From NCBI GenBank assembly GCA_048296855.1, contig CP182631.1: a stretch of DNA of 64,000 nt, one strand, 5' to 3'. A program made the position numbers and the translations under genes. The notes under the pieces were generated by a model, which was given only the letters and a program-made list of their open reading frames with translations, searched no databases and was not told the origin of the DNA. Position 1 is the first letter of the stretch. Each line of letters begins with the position of its first letter. The DNA is from Pseudocolwellia sp048296855. Its GTDB lineage: Bacteria; Pseudomonadota; Gammaproteobacteria; Enterobacterales; Alteromonadaceae. Below, one piece after another: positions 16,689 through 27,111 of the stretch.

Positions 16689-17945
16689 ATGTTTTTACCT
16701 GCAAGCTTTTTTATTGGTCTACGTTATAGCAAAAGTCAGAGACATTCTGGTTTTGTTTCTTTTATTACCTTTTTTTCAATCGCGGGTATCGTTTTAGGTG
16801 TAGCGTCACTTATCACCGTTGTTTCTGTTATGAATGGTTTTGAGGGGGAGCTTAAAAAAAGGATATTAGGAATTGTTCCTCATGTAGTCGTTAATGTAAA
16901 GCCGCCAATAGACCCACTTTCTACTAGCTCAAAGGCATTTAACCATTGGCAAAAAACACGTGAAAAACTGTTAACTTTCCCCCATGTAACTCATGTTACG
17001 CCTTTCCTTCAATCTGAGGCATTAATTCAATCTAATAAAGCATTACAAGGTGTTTTGATTTTTGGTGTTTTTCCTGAGTTTGAGCAACACAATATTATAA
17101 GTACACATATGGTGTTAGGTGATTTAGATAGTTTAAATGAAACACCATATTCTGTAGTTATGGGTAAAGCTTTAGCTTATAAGTTAAATGTAACACTAGG
17201 GGACACTATACGTATTGTTCTACCTAATAAAACGGTTTTTACACCTATGGGACGAATTCCTGTGCAACGCACTTTTACGATCACAGGGATATTTAATGTA
17301 GGATCAGAAGTTGATGGCTCAGTGGTGTATATGCATAGTAAATATGGCGCTAAGTTATTAAAACAAAAGGGCGATGGTATTAGTCACTTACGTTTGTATT
17401 TAGATGATGCTTTTAATGCCGACGCACTAACGAATCAAGTACAAAGTGAATTTACTGAATTAGAATTTGTAACATGGAAGAATAGCCAAGGTGCTTTATT
17501 TTCAGCGGTTAAAATGGAAAAAAACATGATGTGGCTTATGTTAAGTTTAATTATAGCGGTTGCTGCTTTTAATATTGTATCCGCCCTTGTTATGGTAGTG
17601 ATAGATAAACAAGGTGAAATTGGTATTCTTCAAACATTGGGTATGAATAGAAAAAATATTTTAAGTATTTTTATCGTACAAGGTGTTTCAAATGGTGTTT
17701 GGGGTGTGTTAATTGGAACTATATTAGGCGTGCTGATTACATTAAATTTAAATACTATTTTATCAACGGTTGGTCTTAGTATTTTAGGACCTGCTTTTGC
17801 TGGACAAAACTTACCTATAAACCTTGTTTTCTCTAATGTGATTGTGATTATATCTTCTGCATTATTTACTAGTTTTTTAGCCACATTATATCCTGCTTAC
17901 AGAGCATCGAAAACATTACCTGCTGAGGTTTTACGAAATGAGTAA
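16689..17945 (+). CDS. lolC: Lipoprotein-releasing ABC transporter permease LolC
   Basis: A 418-residue inner-membrane permease with one N-terminal helix (about 22-45), a large periplasmic domain (about 50-265), and three C-terminal helices, the FtsX/MacB-type fold. The opening FIGLRYSKSQRHSGFVSFI and MNGFEGELKKRILGIVPHVVV are characteristic of LolC. With LolD and LolE it extracts mature lipoproteins from the inner membrane and hands them to LolA. It overlaps lolD by eight bases, so the three genes form a coupled operon. Confidence 0.94.
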   Translation: MFLPASFFIGLRYSKSQRHSGFVSFITFFSIAGIVLGVASLITVVSVMNGFEGELKKRILGIVPHVVVNVKPPIDPLSTSSKAFNHWQKTREKLLTFPHVTHVTPFLQSEALIQSNKALQGVLIFGVFPEFEQHNIISTHMVLGDLDSLNETPYSVVMGKALAYKLNVTLGDTIRIVLPNKTVFTPMGRIPVQRTFTITGIFNVGSEVDGSVVYMHSKYGAKLLKQKGDGISHLRLYLDDAFNADALTNQVQSEFTELEFVTWKNSQGALFSAVKMEKNMMWLMLSLIIAVAAFNIVSALVMVVIDKQGEIGILQTLGMNRKNILSIFIVQGVSNGVWGVLIGTILGVLITLNLNTILSTVGLSILGPAFAGQNLPINLVFSNVIVIISSALFTSFLATLYPAYRASKTLPAEVLRNE

Positions 17946-18627
17946 TCGTTTACTGTGTAAAGCAGTATCAAAATCCTATTTTAATGGGAAGCATGAAACT
18001 AAAGTGCTGAATGAATTAAATTTAAGTGTTAATTCTGGTGAATTATTAGCTATTGTAGGGAGTTCTGGATGCGGTAAAAGTACGTTTTTACATATAGCAG
18101 GAGTGCTTGATTCTCCCTCTTCAGGTGAAGTTATTATTAATGATGTTAACGTACACGCTTTAACTGATAAAGAAAGAGCGGCTTTTAGAAATAAACACAT
18201 TGGTTTTATTTACCAGTTTCATCATTTAATGATGGAGTTTTCAGCTATAGAAAATGTCGCCATGCCTTTACTTATCAGAGGGGTTTCACCTAAAGAAGCA
18301 AAAATAGCTGCTGAGAAAATTCTATTGCAAGTCAATTTGTCTCATCGTTTACATCATAGACCTTCAGAATTATCAGGAGGAGAAAGGCAGCGTGTTGCGA
18401 TTGCAAGGGCATTAGTGACTAATCCATCGATTGTTTTAGCTGACGAACCTACCGGTAATTTAGATTTTGAAACCGCAGAGCAAATATATAAATTAATAAG
18501 AGAATTAAACGAAACATTAGAGACTAGCTTTGTCATTGTTACCCATGATCTAGTGTTGGCCAGTAAAATGGATCGTCAATTAACACTAGCTCATGGTCAA
18601 TTAAAAGAGATGGAATTAGCACAATAA
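17938..18627 (+). CDS. lolD: Lipoprotein-releasing ATPase LolD
   Basis: A 229-residue ABC ATPase powering LolCE. The Walker A motif GSSGCGKST, Q-loop region IGFIYQFHHLMMEF, signature LSGGERQRVAIARAL, Walker B VLADEPTGNLD and switch His in VTHD are all present. Length matches E. coli LolD (233). It lies between lolC and lolE with an 8-base overlap upstream and a TAATG overlap downstream. Confidence 0.95.
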   Translation: MSNRLLCKAVSKSYFNGKHETKVLNELNLSVNSGELLAIVGSSGCGKSTFLHIAGVLDSPSSGEVIINDVNVHALTDKERAAFRNKHIGFIYQFHHLMMEFSAIENVAMPLLIRGVSPKEAKIAAEKILLQVNLSHRLHHRPSELSGGERQRVAIARALVTNPSIVLADEPTGNLDFETAEQIYKLIRELNETLETSFVIVTHDLVLASKMDRQLTLAHGQLKEMELAQ

Positions 18628-19892
18628 TGTTCAAACCATTGAGTTTATTTATTGCATTACGTTATGTAAGAAGTCGTCAAAGTAACGGTTTTGCTTCTTT
18701 TATATCAGCATCATCAACTATCGGTATAGCTTTAGGGGTTATGGTGCTTATTGTTGTGCTATCAGCCATGAATGGCTTTGAAAAAGCATTAGCTGATAAG
18801 TTACTTTCGGTTATTCCTCATGGCCAATTAACAGGAGTAAATACTCCTATACCTAACTGGCAAAGCAAAGCGTCGCAAGTCTTAAAATCACCACATATAT
18901 TAGCTGTAGCGCCGATTATTAATGAATCAGGGATGATGCAATATAAAGGTGAGGTGAAAGGTATTGAAGTAAAAGGAGTAGATCTTAAACTAGAAACACT
19001 AGTTTCATCTATTACCGATTATATCGTTGAAGGGCAATGGAGTGATTTATCATCAGAAAATAGTATTCTTATCGGTGCTGGTATAGCCAAAAAACTCCAA
19101 CTCTCGGTAGGTGATTCAGTGCAGCTATTACTTCCTCAAAATGTTCATTTAAATAGTGGTAACAATGTCCATCAAAGATTTCCTATTCCCTTAACTAAAC
19201 AAGTTAATGTGGTCGGTATATTTAAATTTGGCGGTATGGTGGATGACATTAACGTATATATGTCATTTCGTAGTGTGTCTAAACTTATGGGATATAACTT
19301 AAATGAATCTCAAGGGCTTAGTGTTAAAGTGGATAATGTATTTAAGGCACCGCTTATTATTAGGGAAGCCGCCTATAAATTAGACCATTATGTTTATGTA
19401 ACTGATTGGACAAATGAGCAAGGACATTTATTTAACGATATACAACTTGTTCGATTGGTTATGTATATTGTGTTAATTATTGTTATTGCTGTTGCAAGTT
19501 TTAATATTGTTTCTACGCTTATTATGGCAGTTAACGATAAAAAAAGTGATATCGCTATTTTAAAAACAATGGGAGCAAGCTCATTTACTATAATGTATAG
19601 CTTTGTGATACAAGGTTTTATTAATGGAGTTGTGGGTGTTACTTTCGGTGCTCTTTCGGGAATATACTTAGCGAATAATTTAACGCATATTATTCGTGAA
19701 ATAGAAACAATATTTAAAACTAAGTTTCTCTCCGCGGATATTTATTTTATTGATTTTTTACCATCTGATTTACATTATTCTGATGTCTATATTACAGTGA
19801 TTACCGCTTTATCTTTATCATTAATCGCGACTTTATATCCTGCATGGAAAGCTACTAAAATAGAACCAGCGCATGTGTTAGGACAAATATAG
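18627..19892 (+). CDS. lolE: Lipoprotein-releasing ABC transporter permease LolE
   Basis: A 421-residue paralogue of LolC with the same four-helix, large-periplasmic-domain plan. The start FIALRYVRSRQSNGFASFIS and MNGFEKALADKLLSVIPHG are LolE-like. The periplasmic domain includes HGQLTGVNTPIPNW, and the third-to-fourth helix region ends in AWKATKIEPAHVL. LolE binds the lipoprotein substrate. The ATG overlaps the lolD stop. It is convergent with the diguanylate cyclase gene, 22 bases away, without an obvious terminator. Confidence 0.94.
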   Translation: MFKPLSLFIALRYVRSRQSNGFASFISASSTIGIALGVMVLIVVLSAMNGFEKALADKLLSVIPHGQLTGVNTPIPNWQSKASQVLKSPHILAVAPIINESGMMQYKGEVKGIEVKGVDLKLETLVSSITDYIVEGQWSDLSSENSILIGAGIAKKLQLSVGDSVQLLLPQNVHLNSGNNVHQRFPIPLTKQVNVVGIFKFGGMVDDINVYMSFRSVSKLMGYNLNESQGLSVKVDNVFKAPLIIREAAYKLDHYVYVTDWTNEQGHLFNDIQLVRLVMYIVLIIVIAVASFNIVSTLIMAVNDKKSDIAILKTMGASSFTIMYSFVIQGFINGVVGVTFGALSGIYLANNLTHIIREIETIFKTKFLSADIYFIDFLPSDLHYSDVYITVITALSLSLIATLYPAWKATKIEPAHVLGQI

Positions 19893-19914
19893 TTCTTGTC
19901 TTTTATGTTATCAC

Positions 19915-21018
19915 TTAATCAGGTAGTATTTCTTCGTTATCGCTATAGGTACGATTTTTACCTGAGTTTTTAGCTTTATATAGATTTCTATCTGCTGCTG
20001 TAATAGCTGACTCAATACTGCTATTACCCACTATGGTGCTTATACCCATACTTACAGTTGTATCAAAAGCTTGTTGTTTACACAAAGGGCTATTGTTTCT
20101 AATTGCTTTGTGTATCTTTTGGGCTGTAAGGCCGGCTTGAATTGAATTGGTATAAGGGAGAATAAATAAAAATTCTTCACCACCCCAACGGGCAACGGTA
20201 TCTTGTGTGCGTACGCAGGTTTTAAATATTTTTGCTAATTCTACTAAAACACAATCTCCTGCGTTGTGACCATATTCATCATTTATACTTTTAAAATTGT
20301 CCACATCACAAATAATAATACTGAGCTCAGTTTTATTTCTAACTAAACGGCGTTGTTCATATTCAATAACATTGGTGGCATCTCTACGATTTGATAATTG
20401 AGTAAGAGGATCTATTTTAGATAACTGTTCGAATCTGTCACTTACGTCTCTCATTGCTTTATACGATGTTTCTCTTGAATATTCGTATAACGCAGTGAGT
20501 GCTGAAACAGTTAGAAAAGAAGAAATAAGTCGAAGTTTAAAATCAAGAGGATATTGGACTGTGGATATAATATCTACAGGAAGAAGTAATATTAGCGATG
20601 ATATACCTGTAAATAGTAGTAAATTTAAAACGCCTATTCTTAAACCACAAATAAAAAAGGTCACGGGTGCGGTCATAAATATCCATAAAGGCCCAGTATT
20701 ATTGGCTCCACCAGAGTAGAGTAAATAGAACATTAAGATATAAAGTTGATATAAAACAAGACCAGAAGAGAGTTGATAATTATTCGTCGTTTTTTGAGTG
20801 ACAGGGCCTAAGGTAAAAATAAAGCATACTACAAACAAAACACAGGCGAGTTGAATGTTATGATTAGTTAAGGCTAAAACTGCTGCTATTCCAGTGATAA
20901 TCGTTCCGATCAAAGAAAAAAGATAAATAACTAATATTCGTCTGTTTACTTCATCAGAATTAGACTCTCTAGCACCAGAGTGCAGGTATGTTAGTAGTAA
21001 CGATTTTAATGCATTCAT
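19915..21018 (-). CDS. Membrane-bound diguanylate cyclase
   Basis: A 367-residue protein with about six hydrophobic helices in the first 185 residues and a C-terminal GGDEF domain (about 195-360). The active site reads RWGGEEFLFILPY, a catalytically competent GGEEF variant. The inhibitory I-site RTQD lies five residues before it, so the enzyme should make cyclic-di-GMP and show product inhibition. NAGDCVLVELAKIF and VDNFKSINDEYGH are the usual nucleotide-contacting stretches. The membrane part does not match a named sensor domain that I can see. Confidence 0.9.
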   Translation of the reverse strand: MNALKSLLLTYLHSGARESNSDEVNRRILVIYLFSLIGTIITGIAAVLALTNHNIQLACVLFVVCFIFTLGPVTQKTTNNYQLSSGLVLYQLYILMFYLLYSGGANNTGPLWIFMTAPVTFFICGLRIGVLNLLLFTGISSLILLLPVDIISTVQYPLDFKLRLISSFLTVSALTALYEYSRETSYKAMRDVSDRFEQLSKIDPLTQLSNRRDATNVIEYEQRRLVRNKTELSIIICDVDNFKSINDEYGHNAGDCVLVELAKIFKTCVRTQDTVARWGGEEFLFILPYTNSIQAGLTAQKIHKAIRNNSPLCKQQAFDTTVSMGISTIVGNSSIESAITAADRNLYKAKNSGKNRTYSDNEEILPD

Positions 21019-21116
21019 TATTTTTTTCTTTAGAACAGATAATTCACAATAACTAGACCTTATTAAAAAGTATAGTATTTATTCTAAATTTGAGTCTGTT
21101 TCCTCCCCAAAAAAAA

Positions 21117-21635
21117 TTATTTTATTCTTAGGTTTTTACGTTTATTCCATTCTTTAGCCACTGAAAAACGCCATATACTGTGAATCCCAATATAACCGAT
21201 AAGAGAAAAAAGAATAGCACAAACTAAGCATCCTAATAAAAATGCGGGCCCAATTGTGGTTAAACTATCAATTATCCATTGCCAAGTTGCATGAAATTCA
21301 AATTTTTCTGCGGGAGCATTTATTATCCATGCACCCACTAAATAACAAACATAAAAAATTGCCGGCATAGTCAAAGGATTTGTTATCCATACCAAAGCGA
21401 TAGAAATAGGTAAGTTTGCATGTACCAAAATTGCAATACCCGCAGCTAATACCATTTGAAAAGGAACAGGTATAAAAGCAAAGAATAAACCCACAGCAAA
21501 AGCTTTAGCTATAGATCGTCTATTTAAATGCCAGAGGTTAGCATTGTGTAATAAACCACCAAAAATTTGTAAATATTTGTTGGTTTTTATAGAGTGAGCA
21601 TCTGGCATCAAACGCTTAATGATTTTTTTAGGCAT
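21117..21635 (-). CDS. DUF2062 domain membrane protein
   Basis: A 172-residue protein with a basic N-terminus and four hydrophobic helices. The region around FAVGLFFAFIPVPFQMVLA followed by ALVWITNPLTMPAIFY is the DUF2062 signature. The function of the family is not established. It is divergent from comEC with under 40 bases between starts, so their promoters overlap. Confidence 0.85.
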   Translation of the reverse strand: MPKKIIKRLMPDAHSIKTNKYLQIFGGLLHNANLWHLNRRSIAKAFAVGLFFAFIPVPFQMVLAAGIAILVHANLPISIALVWITNPLTMPAIFYVCYLVGAWIINAPAEKFEFHATWQWIIDSLTTIGPAFLLGCLVCAILFSLIGYIGIHSIWRFSVAKEWNKRKNLRIK

Positions 21636-21673
21636 AAATAAAATAATTTAAAATTTTTTAGGAATTAATCACT

Positions 21674-24136
21674 ATGGATGGGTGGCTAATCACGTTCTTT
21701 ATAGGTGCTATATTGTCATTATTTATGGCAATAGTACCAGAGTTTTTTTCTGTCATTTTTTTTACCTTTGTAGGTTTAGCGTGTTCATTGTACCAAAAGA
21801 CACGAACTATTAGCGGACTGTTTTTAGGGATCGCTTGGATTTTATATTCTGGAGTACAATACCAACAGGTTTGGCAAAAAAACAACATCAATGTTAACGT
21901 ATTATTTGATTCGACTCATTTTGTTACAGGTAAAGTTAAAACCATACCTTCCACAATAGAATCACGTATACCTATTCAAGAAAAAAACAAAGAACGACTT
22001 TTTGAAAATAAAGTAAAAAATAAAATTAAATACAAACGTAGTTATAAATTTAATTTTGAAATAACGCATATTGATCATCAATTACTGTCTACTCCCATTA
22101 TTACTCGCCTTAGTTGGAATAAATCATCTCATCTTGTTCAACAGGGGAATGAATGGCTTCTAAAAGTAAAGTTAAAACCACCTCATGGTTTTGCTAATCA
22201 AGGAGGATTTAATTATCAAATGTGGCTTAGACAAAACAACATTGTGGCTACAGGCTATGTTTTAAATCACACAGATAATGAAATACTTAGTAATAAAATA
22301 AGCTATCGTCAGCAGTTATATTCAAATTCACTCACTTTATTACCATCAGGGCAATTGTCTTCTTTGTTAACGGCATTAAGTTTTGGAGAAAGAAATACGA
22401 TAGACCAAGACACATGGTCAGTACTTAATAAAACAAATACACAGCATTTAATTGCTATTTCAGGTCTTCACTTAGGTTTGATCGCAACAGGAAGTTTTTT
22501 AATTATTAGCTTTTTAATTAGAATATTCCCTCTACGTTTTTTTGTTAAACAGCCTCTGCAATCAAGTTATCTAGATTTATTATTATCAAACAATAGTAAA
22601 CTTATCGCCGTATTTTTTAGTTGTTTAATTACTTTTTATTACGCTTACCTCGCAGGTTTTTCTTTACCTACTGTGAGGGCATTAGTCATGCTTTTACTTT
22701 TTTGGTTGTTTAGAATTATAGGGATTAAACCTAGTTTATTAACGTGGCTGTTTCTTACCGTTTTTATCGTTTTACTAATAACGCCAATGAGTTTAATTAG
22801 TGGGAGTTTTTGGCTTTCGTTTTACGCGGTGAGTTTAATCTTATTAACTCTGTGGCGCTTTAAACGTTCTTTTACTGGTAAAAATAAAATTACTACATGG
22901 CTGCAATCACTTTTTTGGGTTCAGCTTAGTTTAAGTATCTTTATGTTACCTATTTCTATGTTGTTTAATTATCAACTGTCTCTAGTGTCAATTACTGCAA
23001 ATTTAGTTGCTGTGCCATTAATGAGTTTCACTAGTATCCCTCTGTGCCTACTCGCTGTTTTAGTTATGCCTTTTAGTGAGTTTTTTTCTTCAACTTTATA
23101 TCAATTAGCTTTATTTTCTACACAAGCTTTATGGCATTGGTTAGTCCTATTGTCTGAGCAACCTAGGGCTTTAGTTGAAGTATCGTTTAATCATATTATT
23201 GTAGGAAGCTTGATTATCTCTCTTCTAGGGATAAGTCGATTTTTATCCGTTAAATGGCGACACCTCAGTTTTTTATCATTGCTCTGTTTAATTGGTTTTT
23301 GTTATATCTATTTTTTCAATAAACAAGATACCGACTGGAAAGTTATGGTTTTAGATGTAGGGCAAGGGTTAAGCGTTGTTGTTGAAAAAAACAATAAAGC
23401 GATTCTTTATGACACAGGAGCAAGCTACCCAAGTGGATTTAATATGGCCGAAGCGGTTGTATTGCCTTATCTAAAACATCAGGGGATCCAAACATTAGAT
23501 AAAGTTATTATTAGTCATAGCGATAACGATCATGCTGGTGGCTTAAACAAGTTAAAGAGCTCTCTTAATATTAAAGAAATAATTGCAAGCGATCCTAAAC
23601 TAAAAGGTGATAAAAAATGTGTGGAAGGCAATGATTTTATATGGCAAGGATTAACGTTTAGCCTACTATGGCCATTAAATGAAGCTAACTATGTGGGAGA
23701 TGAAAACGACCATTCTTGTGTTATAAAAGTAAGTGATGGCGATAAAAGTGTATTACTTACCGGAGATATTTCTACCCGTGTCGAAAAATTACTTGTGGCA
23801 AATCATCAACTGTTACCTGCATTAAATTCAGATGTCATTATTGCTCCTCATCATGGCTCTAATACTTCATCAAGTCAGGCTTTTATTCAAGCGGTCTCTC
23901 CTCGTTATGTCGTATACAGTGCAGGGTTTATGAATAGATGGAATATGCCGTCTAAATTAGTTAAGAAAAGATATGTCGAACAAAGTGTTATGGCATTTAA
24001 TACGGCAGAAGTCGGAATGGTCGAAATAAAAGTACAACTTGATAAACTTAAAGAAACACCCAATAACAACAAGAATAGAAAAATTATAGTCACGCCTTAT
24101 AAACAAGGAAAGTATCCTTTTTGGTTTGCGCAATAA
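21674..24136 (+). CDS. comEC: ComEC/Rec2 DNA-uptake channel protein
   Basis: An 820-residue inner-membrane protein. An N-terminal region with helices and a DUF4131-like soluble part (1-200) is followed by the Competence domain with about eight helices (210-520, containing HLIAISGLHLGLIATG and AGFSLPTVRALVMLL), and a C-terminal metallo-beta-lactamase domain (about 555-790) with SHSDNDHAGGLNK and APHHGSNTSSS. It carries single-stranded DNA into the cytoplasm in natural transformation. The beta-lactamase metal motif SHSDNDH resembles HxHxDH except that the first His is replaced by Ser, as in many ComEC proteins. Nearly full length. Confidence 0.92.
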   Translation: MDGWLITFFIGAILSLFMAIVPEFFSVIFFTFVGLACSLYQKTRTISGLFLGIAWILYSGVQYQQVWQKNNINVNVLFDSTHFVTGKVKTIPSTIESRIPIQEKNKERLFENKVKNKIKYKRSYKFNFEITHIDHQLLSTPIITRLSWNKSSHLVQQGNEWLLKVKLKPPHGFANQGGFNYQMWLRQNNIVATGYVLNHTDNEILSNKISYRQQLYSNSLTLLPSGQLSSLLTALSFGERNTIDQDTWSVLNKTNTQHLIAISGLHLGLIATGSFLIISFLIRIFPLRFFVKQPLQSSYLDLLLSNNSKLIAVFFSCLITFYYAYLAGFSLPTVRALVMLLLFWLFRIIGIKPSLLTWLFLTVFIVLLITPMSLISGSFWLSFYAVSLILLTLWRFKRSFTGKNKITTWLQSLFWVQLSLSIFMLPISMLFNYQLSLVSITANLVAVPLMSFTSIPLCLLAVLVMPFSEFFSSTLYQLALFSTQALWHWLVLLSEQPRALVEVSFNHIIVGSLIISLLGISRFLSVKWRHLSFLSLLCLIGFCYIYFFNKQDTDWKVMVLDVGQGLSVVVEKNNKAILYDTGASYPSGFNMAEAVVLPYLKHQGIQTLDKVIISHSDNDHAGGLNKLKSSLNIKEIIASDPKLKGDKKCVEGNDFIWQGLTFSLLWPLNEANYVGDENDHSCVIKVSDGDKSVLLTGDISTRVEKLLVANHQLLPALNSDVIIAPHHGSNTSSSQAFIQAVSPRYVVYSAGFMNRWNMPSKLVKKRYVEQSVMAFNTAEVGMVEIKVQLDKLKETPNNNKNRKIIVTPYKQGKYPFWFAQ

Positions 24137-24198
24137 GTTAGTTATTAAATTCAACCCAATTAGTTGGTGTACAAGTAAAATAACGTTAAAATAAATTG

Positions 24199-24223
24199 TT
24201 AACCCAAATCGAGGTTAATTAGT
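24199..24223 (+). repeat. Solo copy of the MITE-end-like 25-mer
   Basis: This stretch, with a TTAACC...GGTTAA core, matches the one at about 14339-14363 at roughly 22 of 25 positions. It lies upstream of msbA with no obvious partner end. It may be a decayed element end or a conserved short repeat. Confidence 0.4.
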
Positions 24224-24245
24224 TTTTAAATGAATGAGAGACTTA

Positions 24246-26003
24246 ATGTCTAAAAACGAAGCAGAAAATTTACCTGAAGAAGATACTTGGCAAAACTTTA
24301 AACGTCTTATGTCATATTCAAAACCTTATAAAATGGGTTTTGTTGCTGCAATTATTGGTATGCTAGGTTATGCAGGTGTTGATACCTTATTCTTTTCTCA
24401 GTTACAGCCATTAATTGATGAGGGCCTTTCAGGTAAAAACCCTAACTTTATGAAATGGGCGCCTATATTCGTTATTGCTTGTTTTGTTGTTCGGGGTATT
24501 TGTCATTTTATTGGTAACTATTGCTTAGCTTGGGTAGGTAATCATGTCGTTTCAGACATTAGGCAAAAGCTGTTTGAGCACATCATGTTTTTACCTGTCG
24601 CTTTTCATGATAAAGAGTCTACGGGATCGTTAATTTCTAAATTAACCTTTGATACTGAGCAAGTATTACAAGCAACCAGTAAAGCCTTGCTTACTTTGGT
24701 TCAACAAGGTGCTTTTGTTATTGGTTTATTAATTGTTATGTTTTATAAAAGTTGGGAACTTTCGGCTATCTTCCTACTTATTACCCCTATTATTGCCGTT
24801 ATTGTTACTATTGTTTCAAAGCGATTTAGAAAAGTGAGTAAAAGTATTCAAAGCGCTATGGGGCAGGTAACTACTGCCGCTGAGCAAACATTTAATGCGC
24901 ATAAAGTCGTGCTAACATTTGATGGCCAGCAACGTGAATATGATCGTTTCGAGAAAATTAATAAACATAATCGCCAACAACGGATGAAATTAGTTGCTAC
25001 ACGTTCAGCGAGTGTCCCTCTTATTCAAATTATTGCCTCTTTTGCTTTAGCTTTTGTATTATATGTTGCAAATCTTGAAGGAATGAAAGAAAGCTTAACT
25101 CCTGGTATTTTTATTACTGTAATAACGTGTATGACTATGCTGTTAAGGCCCTTGAAAATGCTTACTACCGTTAACAGCGAGTTTCAAAATGGTATGGCAG
25201 CCTGTGTGAGTATTTTTAAAGTATTAGATGAAGAACGAGAAAAAGACACAGGTCAGCTTACTTTAGTTAAAGCAAAAGGTTCCTTATCATTTAATAATGT
25301 TGATTTTTCATATAAAAATGATAATGAATTAGCATTGAAAAAATTAAATTTTTCGGTAAATCCTGGAGAAACTACTGCTTTTGTTGGTCGCTCAGGTAGT
25401 GGGAAATCAACAGCGAGTTCCTTGTTATTACGCTTCTACGATGCTACCTCTGGCGAAGTGCTTATTGATGGTAAAGATATTACCGAGTACAAACTTAAAG
25501 ATCTTCGTAAGCAATTTGCTTATGTATCTCAGCAAGTCGTTTTATTTAACGACACATTAGCGAATAACATCGCTTACGGAAATCCTGACGCAACCGAAGA
25601 GGACATTATTGCTGCAGCAAAAAATGCCCATGTATTAGAATTTGCGGAAAAAATGCCTGAGGGATTAAATACCAATGTTGGAGAAAATGGGGCGCTACTC
25701 TCTGGTGGGCAACGACAACGAGTAGCTATCGCTAGGGCCTTATTATGTGACGCACCATTTTTAATTTTAGATGAGGCTACCAGTGCTTTAGATACTGAAT
25801 CTGAACGACATATTCAAGACGCTTTACAAATTTTACAACAAAACCGCACTTGTATTGTTATTGCACATAGACTTTCAACTATTGAAAATGCCGATAATAT
25901 TGTTGTTATGGAGGCAGGTGAAATTATAGAGCAGGGCGATCATAAAACCTTACTTGCAAAAGACGGTGCATATGCACAATTGCATCGTTTTCAATTTAGT
26001 TAA
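24246..26003 (+). CDS. msbA: Lipid A export ATP-binding/permease protein MsbA
   Basis: A 585-residue ABC half-transporter that flips lipid A-core across the inner membrane. Six helices fill about residues 25-320. The nucleotide-binding domain has Walker A GRSGSGKST, signature LSGGQRQRVAIARALL, Walker B FLILDEATSALD and switch His in IVIAHRLST. The start at 24246 is preferred over an ATG 12 bases upstream because GAGAG lies at the right distance for it. It begins an lpx/kds group: lpxK starts 12 bases after the stop. Confidence 0.94.
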   Translation: MSKNEAENLPEEDTWQNFKRLMSYSKPYKMGFVAAIIGMLGYAGVDTLFFSQLQPLIDEGLSGKNPNFMKWAPIFVIACFVVRGICHFIGNYCLAWVGNHVVSDIRQKLFEHIMFLPVAFHDKESTGSLISKLTFDTEQVLQATSKALLTLVQQGAFVIGLLIVMFYKSWELSAIFLLITPIIAVIVTIVSKRFRKVSKSIQSAMGQVTTAAEQTFNAHKVVLTFDGQQREYDRFEKINKHNRQQRMKLVATRSASVPLIQIIASFALAFVLYVANLEGMKESLTPGIFITVITCMTMLLRPLKMLTTVNSEFQNGMAACVSIFKVLDEEREKDTGQLTLVKAKGSLSFNNVDFSYKNDNELALKKLNFSVNPGETTAFVGRSGSGKSTASSLLLRFYDATSGEVLIDGKDITEYKLKDLRKQFAYVSQQVVLFNDTLANNIAYGNPDATEEDIIAAAKNAHVLEFAEKMPEGLNTNVGENGALLSGGQRQRVAIARALLCDAPFLILDEATSALDTESERHIQDALQILQQNRTCIVIAHRLSTIENADNIVVMEAGEIIEQGDHKTLLAKDGAYAQLHRFQFS

Positions 26004-26014
26004 TTGCTGTATTT

Positions 26015-27100
26015 ATGAGACTCATTGAAAAAGTATGGTTTAAACAACACCAAGCTAAATGGCTTGTTGTGCCTTTGTTATTACCTATAACCTTGTTGTT
26101 TTTTATTCTTACGAGTTTACGACGTTTCTTTTATAAAATAGGTCTTTTAAAAGCCTGCAAAGTTTCTGCACCTGTTATTATTGTTGGTAATATAGGGATT
26201 GGCGGTAACGGAAAAACACCGGTTGTTATTTATTTAATTGAGCAATGTTTAAAACTGGGTTTGAATGTAGGTGTAGTAAGTAGGGGGTATGGTGGTAACG
26301 CACCTTATTATCCTTATTTATTAGATAATAGTAGCACAGCAAATGAAGCGGGCGATGAACCCATATTAATTTATAAACGGTGTAATATTCCTGTTGTTGT
26401 GGGTTCTGATAGAGTCGCAGCTGCTGAGTTACTCATACAACAAGGATGTAATATTATTATTGCCGATGATGGCCTACAACATTATAAACTAGCAAGAGAT
26501 ATAGAACTTATTATTGTTGATGCTAAACGCAAGTTTGGTAATGGCTTATTATTACCCGCAGGTCCTTTACGAGAAGGTGAATGGCGTTTAAATACGGTTG
26601 ATTATGTTATTTTTAATCAACCATCAGTACCTAGTAAATTACAAAACACTCAACCTCAGGTGAATAAAACAGCAAACCATTTAGATATGGTATTGTGTCC
26701 TCAATTCGTTTGTAATGTAAAAACAAGAGAAAAAATCTCTTTACAGCTATTTATAAAAGAGCATAACAGAGTTAATGCAATGGCTGGCATAGGCGATCCA
26801 GAACGTTTTTTTAGCACCTTACGTAATCAAAAATTTGAGGTAGAAAACGCATTAGGCTTTGTTGATCATCATCATTTTACTGAACACGATTTGAAGCATT
26901 TTACTTCAGCAATACCTTTACTAATGACAGAAAAAGATGCAGTAAAGTGTCAAACGTTTGCTAAAGAACATTGGTGGTATGTTCCTGTAGGTGCTGAGTT
27001 TTCAGAGCAAGAAATTCAACCATTATTAGATAAAATAACAGCATTAGTTTATAAAGCTGATAATGACAATAACTTAAGTAACACAACTAACACAAATTAA
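26015..27100 (+). CDS. lpxK: Tetraacyldisaccharide 4'-kinase LpxK
   Basis: A 361-residue membrane-associated kinase that phosphorylates the 4' position of the lipid A precursor. It has one N-terminal helix (about residues 20-42). The Walker A-like motif is GNIGIGGNGKTPVV, followed by VVSRGYGG, IIADDGLQHYKL (the conserved DDGLQ), and LLPAGPLREG. It ends in an Asn/Thr-rich tail. It lies between msbA and the Trm112-like ycaR, the usual gammaproteobacterial order msbA-lpxK-ycaR-kdsB. Confidence 0.94.
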   Translation: MRLIEKVWFKQHQAKWLVVPLLLPITLLFFILTSLRRFFYKIGLLKACKVSAPVIIVGNIGIGGNGKTPVVIYLIEQCLKLGLNVGVVSRGYGGNAPYYPYLLDNSSTANEAGDEPILIYKRCNIPVVVGSDRVAAAELLIQQGCNIIIADDGLQHYKLARDIELIIVDAKRKFGNGLLLPAGPLREGEWRLNTVDYVIFNQPSVPSKLQNTQPQVNKTANHLDMVLCPQFVCNVKTREKISLQLFIKEHNRVNAMAGIGDPERFFSTLRNQKFEVENALGFVDHHHFTEHDLKHFTSAIPLLMTEKDAVKCQTFAKEHWWYVPVGAEFSEQEIQPLLDKITALVYKADNDNNLSNTTNTN

Positions 27101-27111
27101 GAGAATATCTC

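Noticed and set aside
24144..24245. Second inverted end that would complete an element around the repeat upstream of msbA
   Set aside because: No good inverted partner was found nearby, so only the solo 25-mer is listed.
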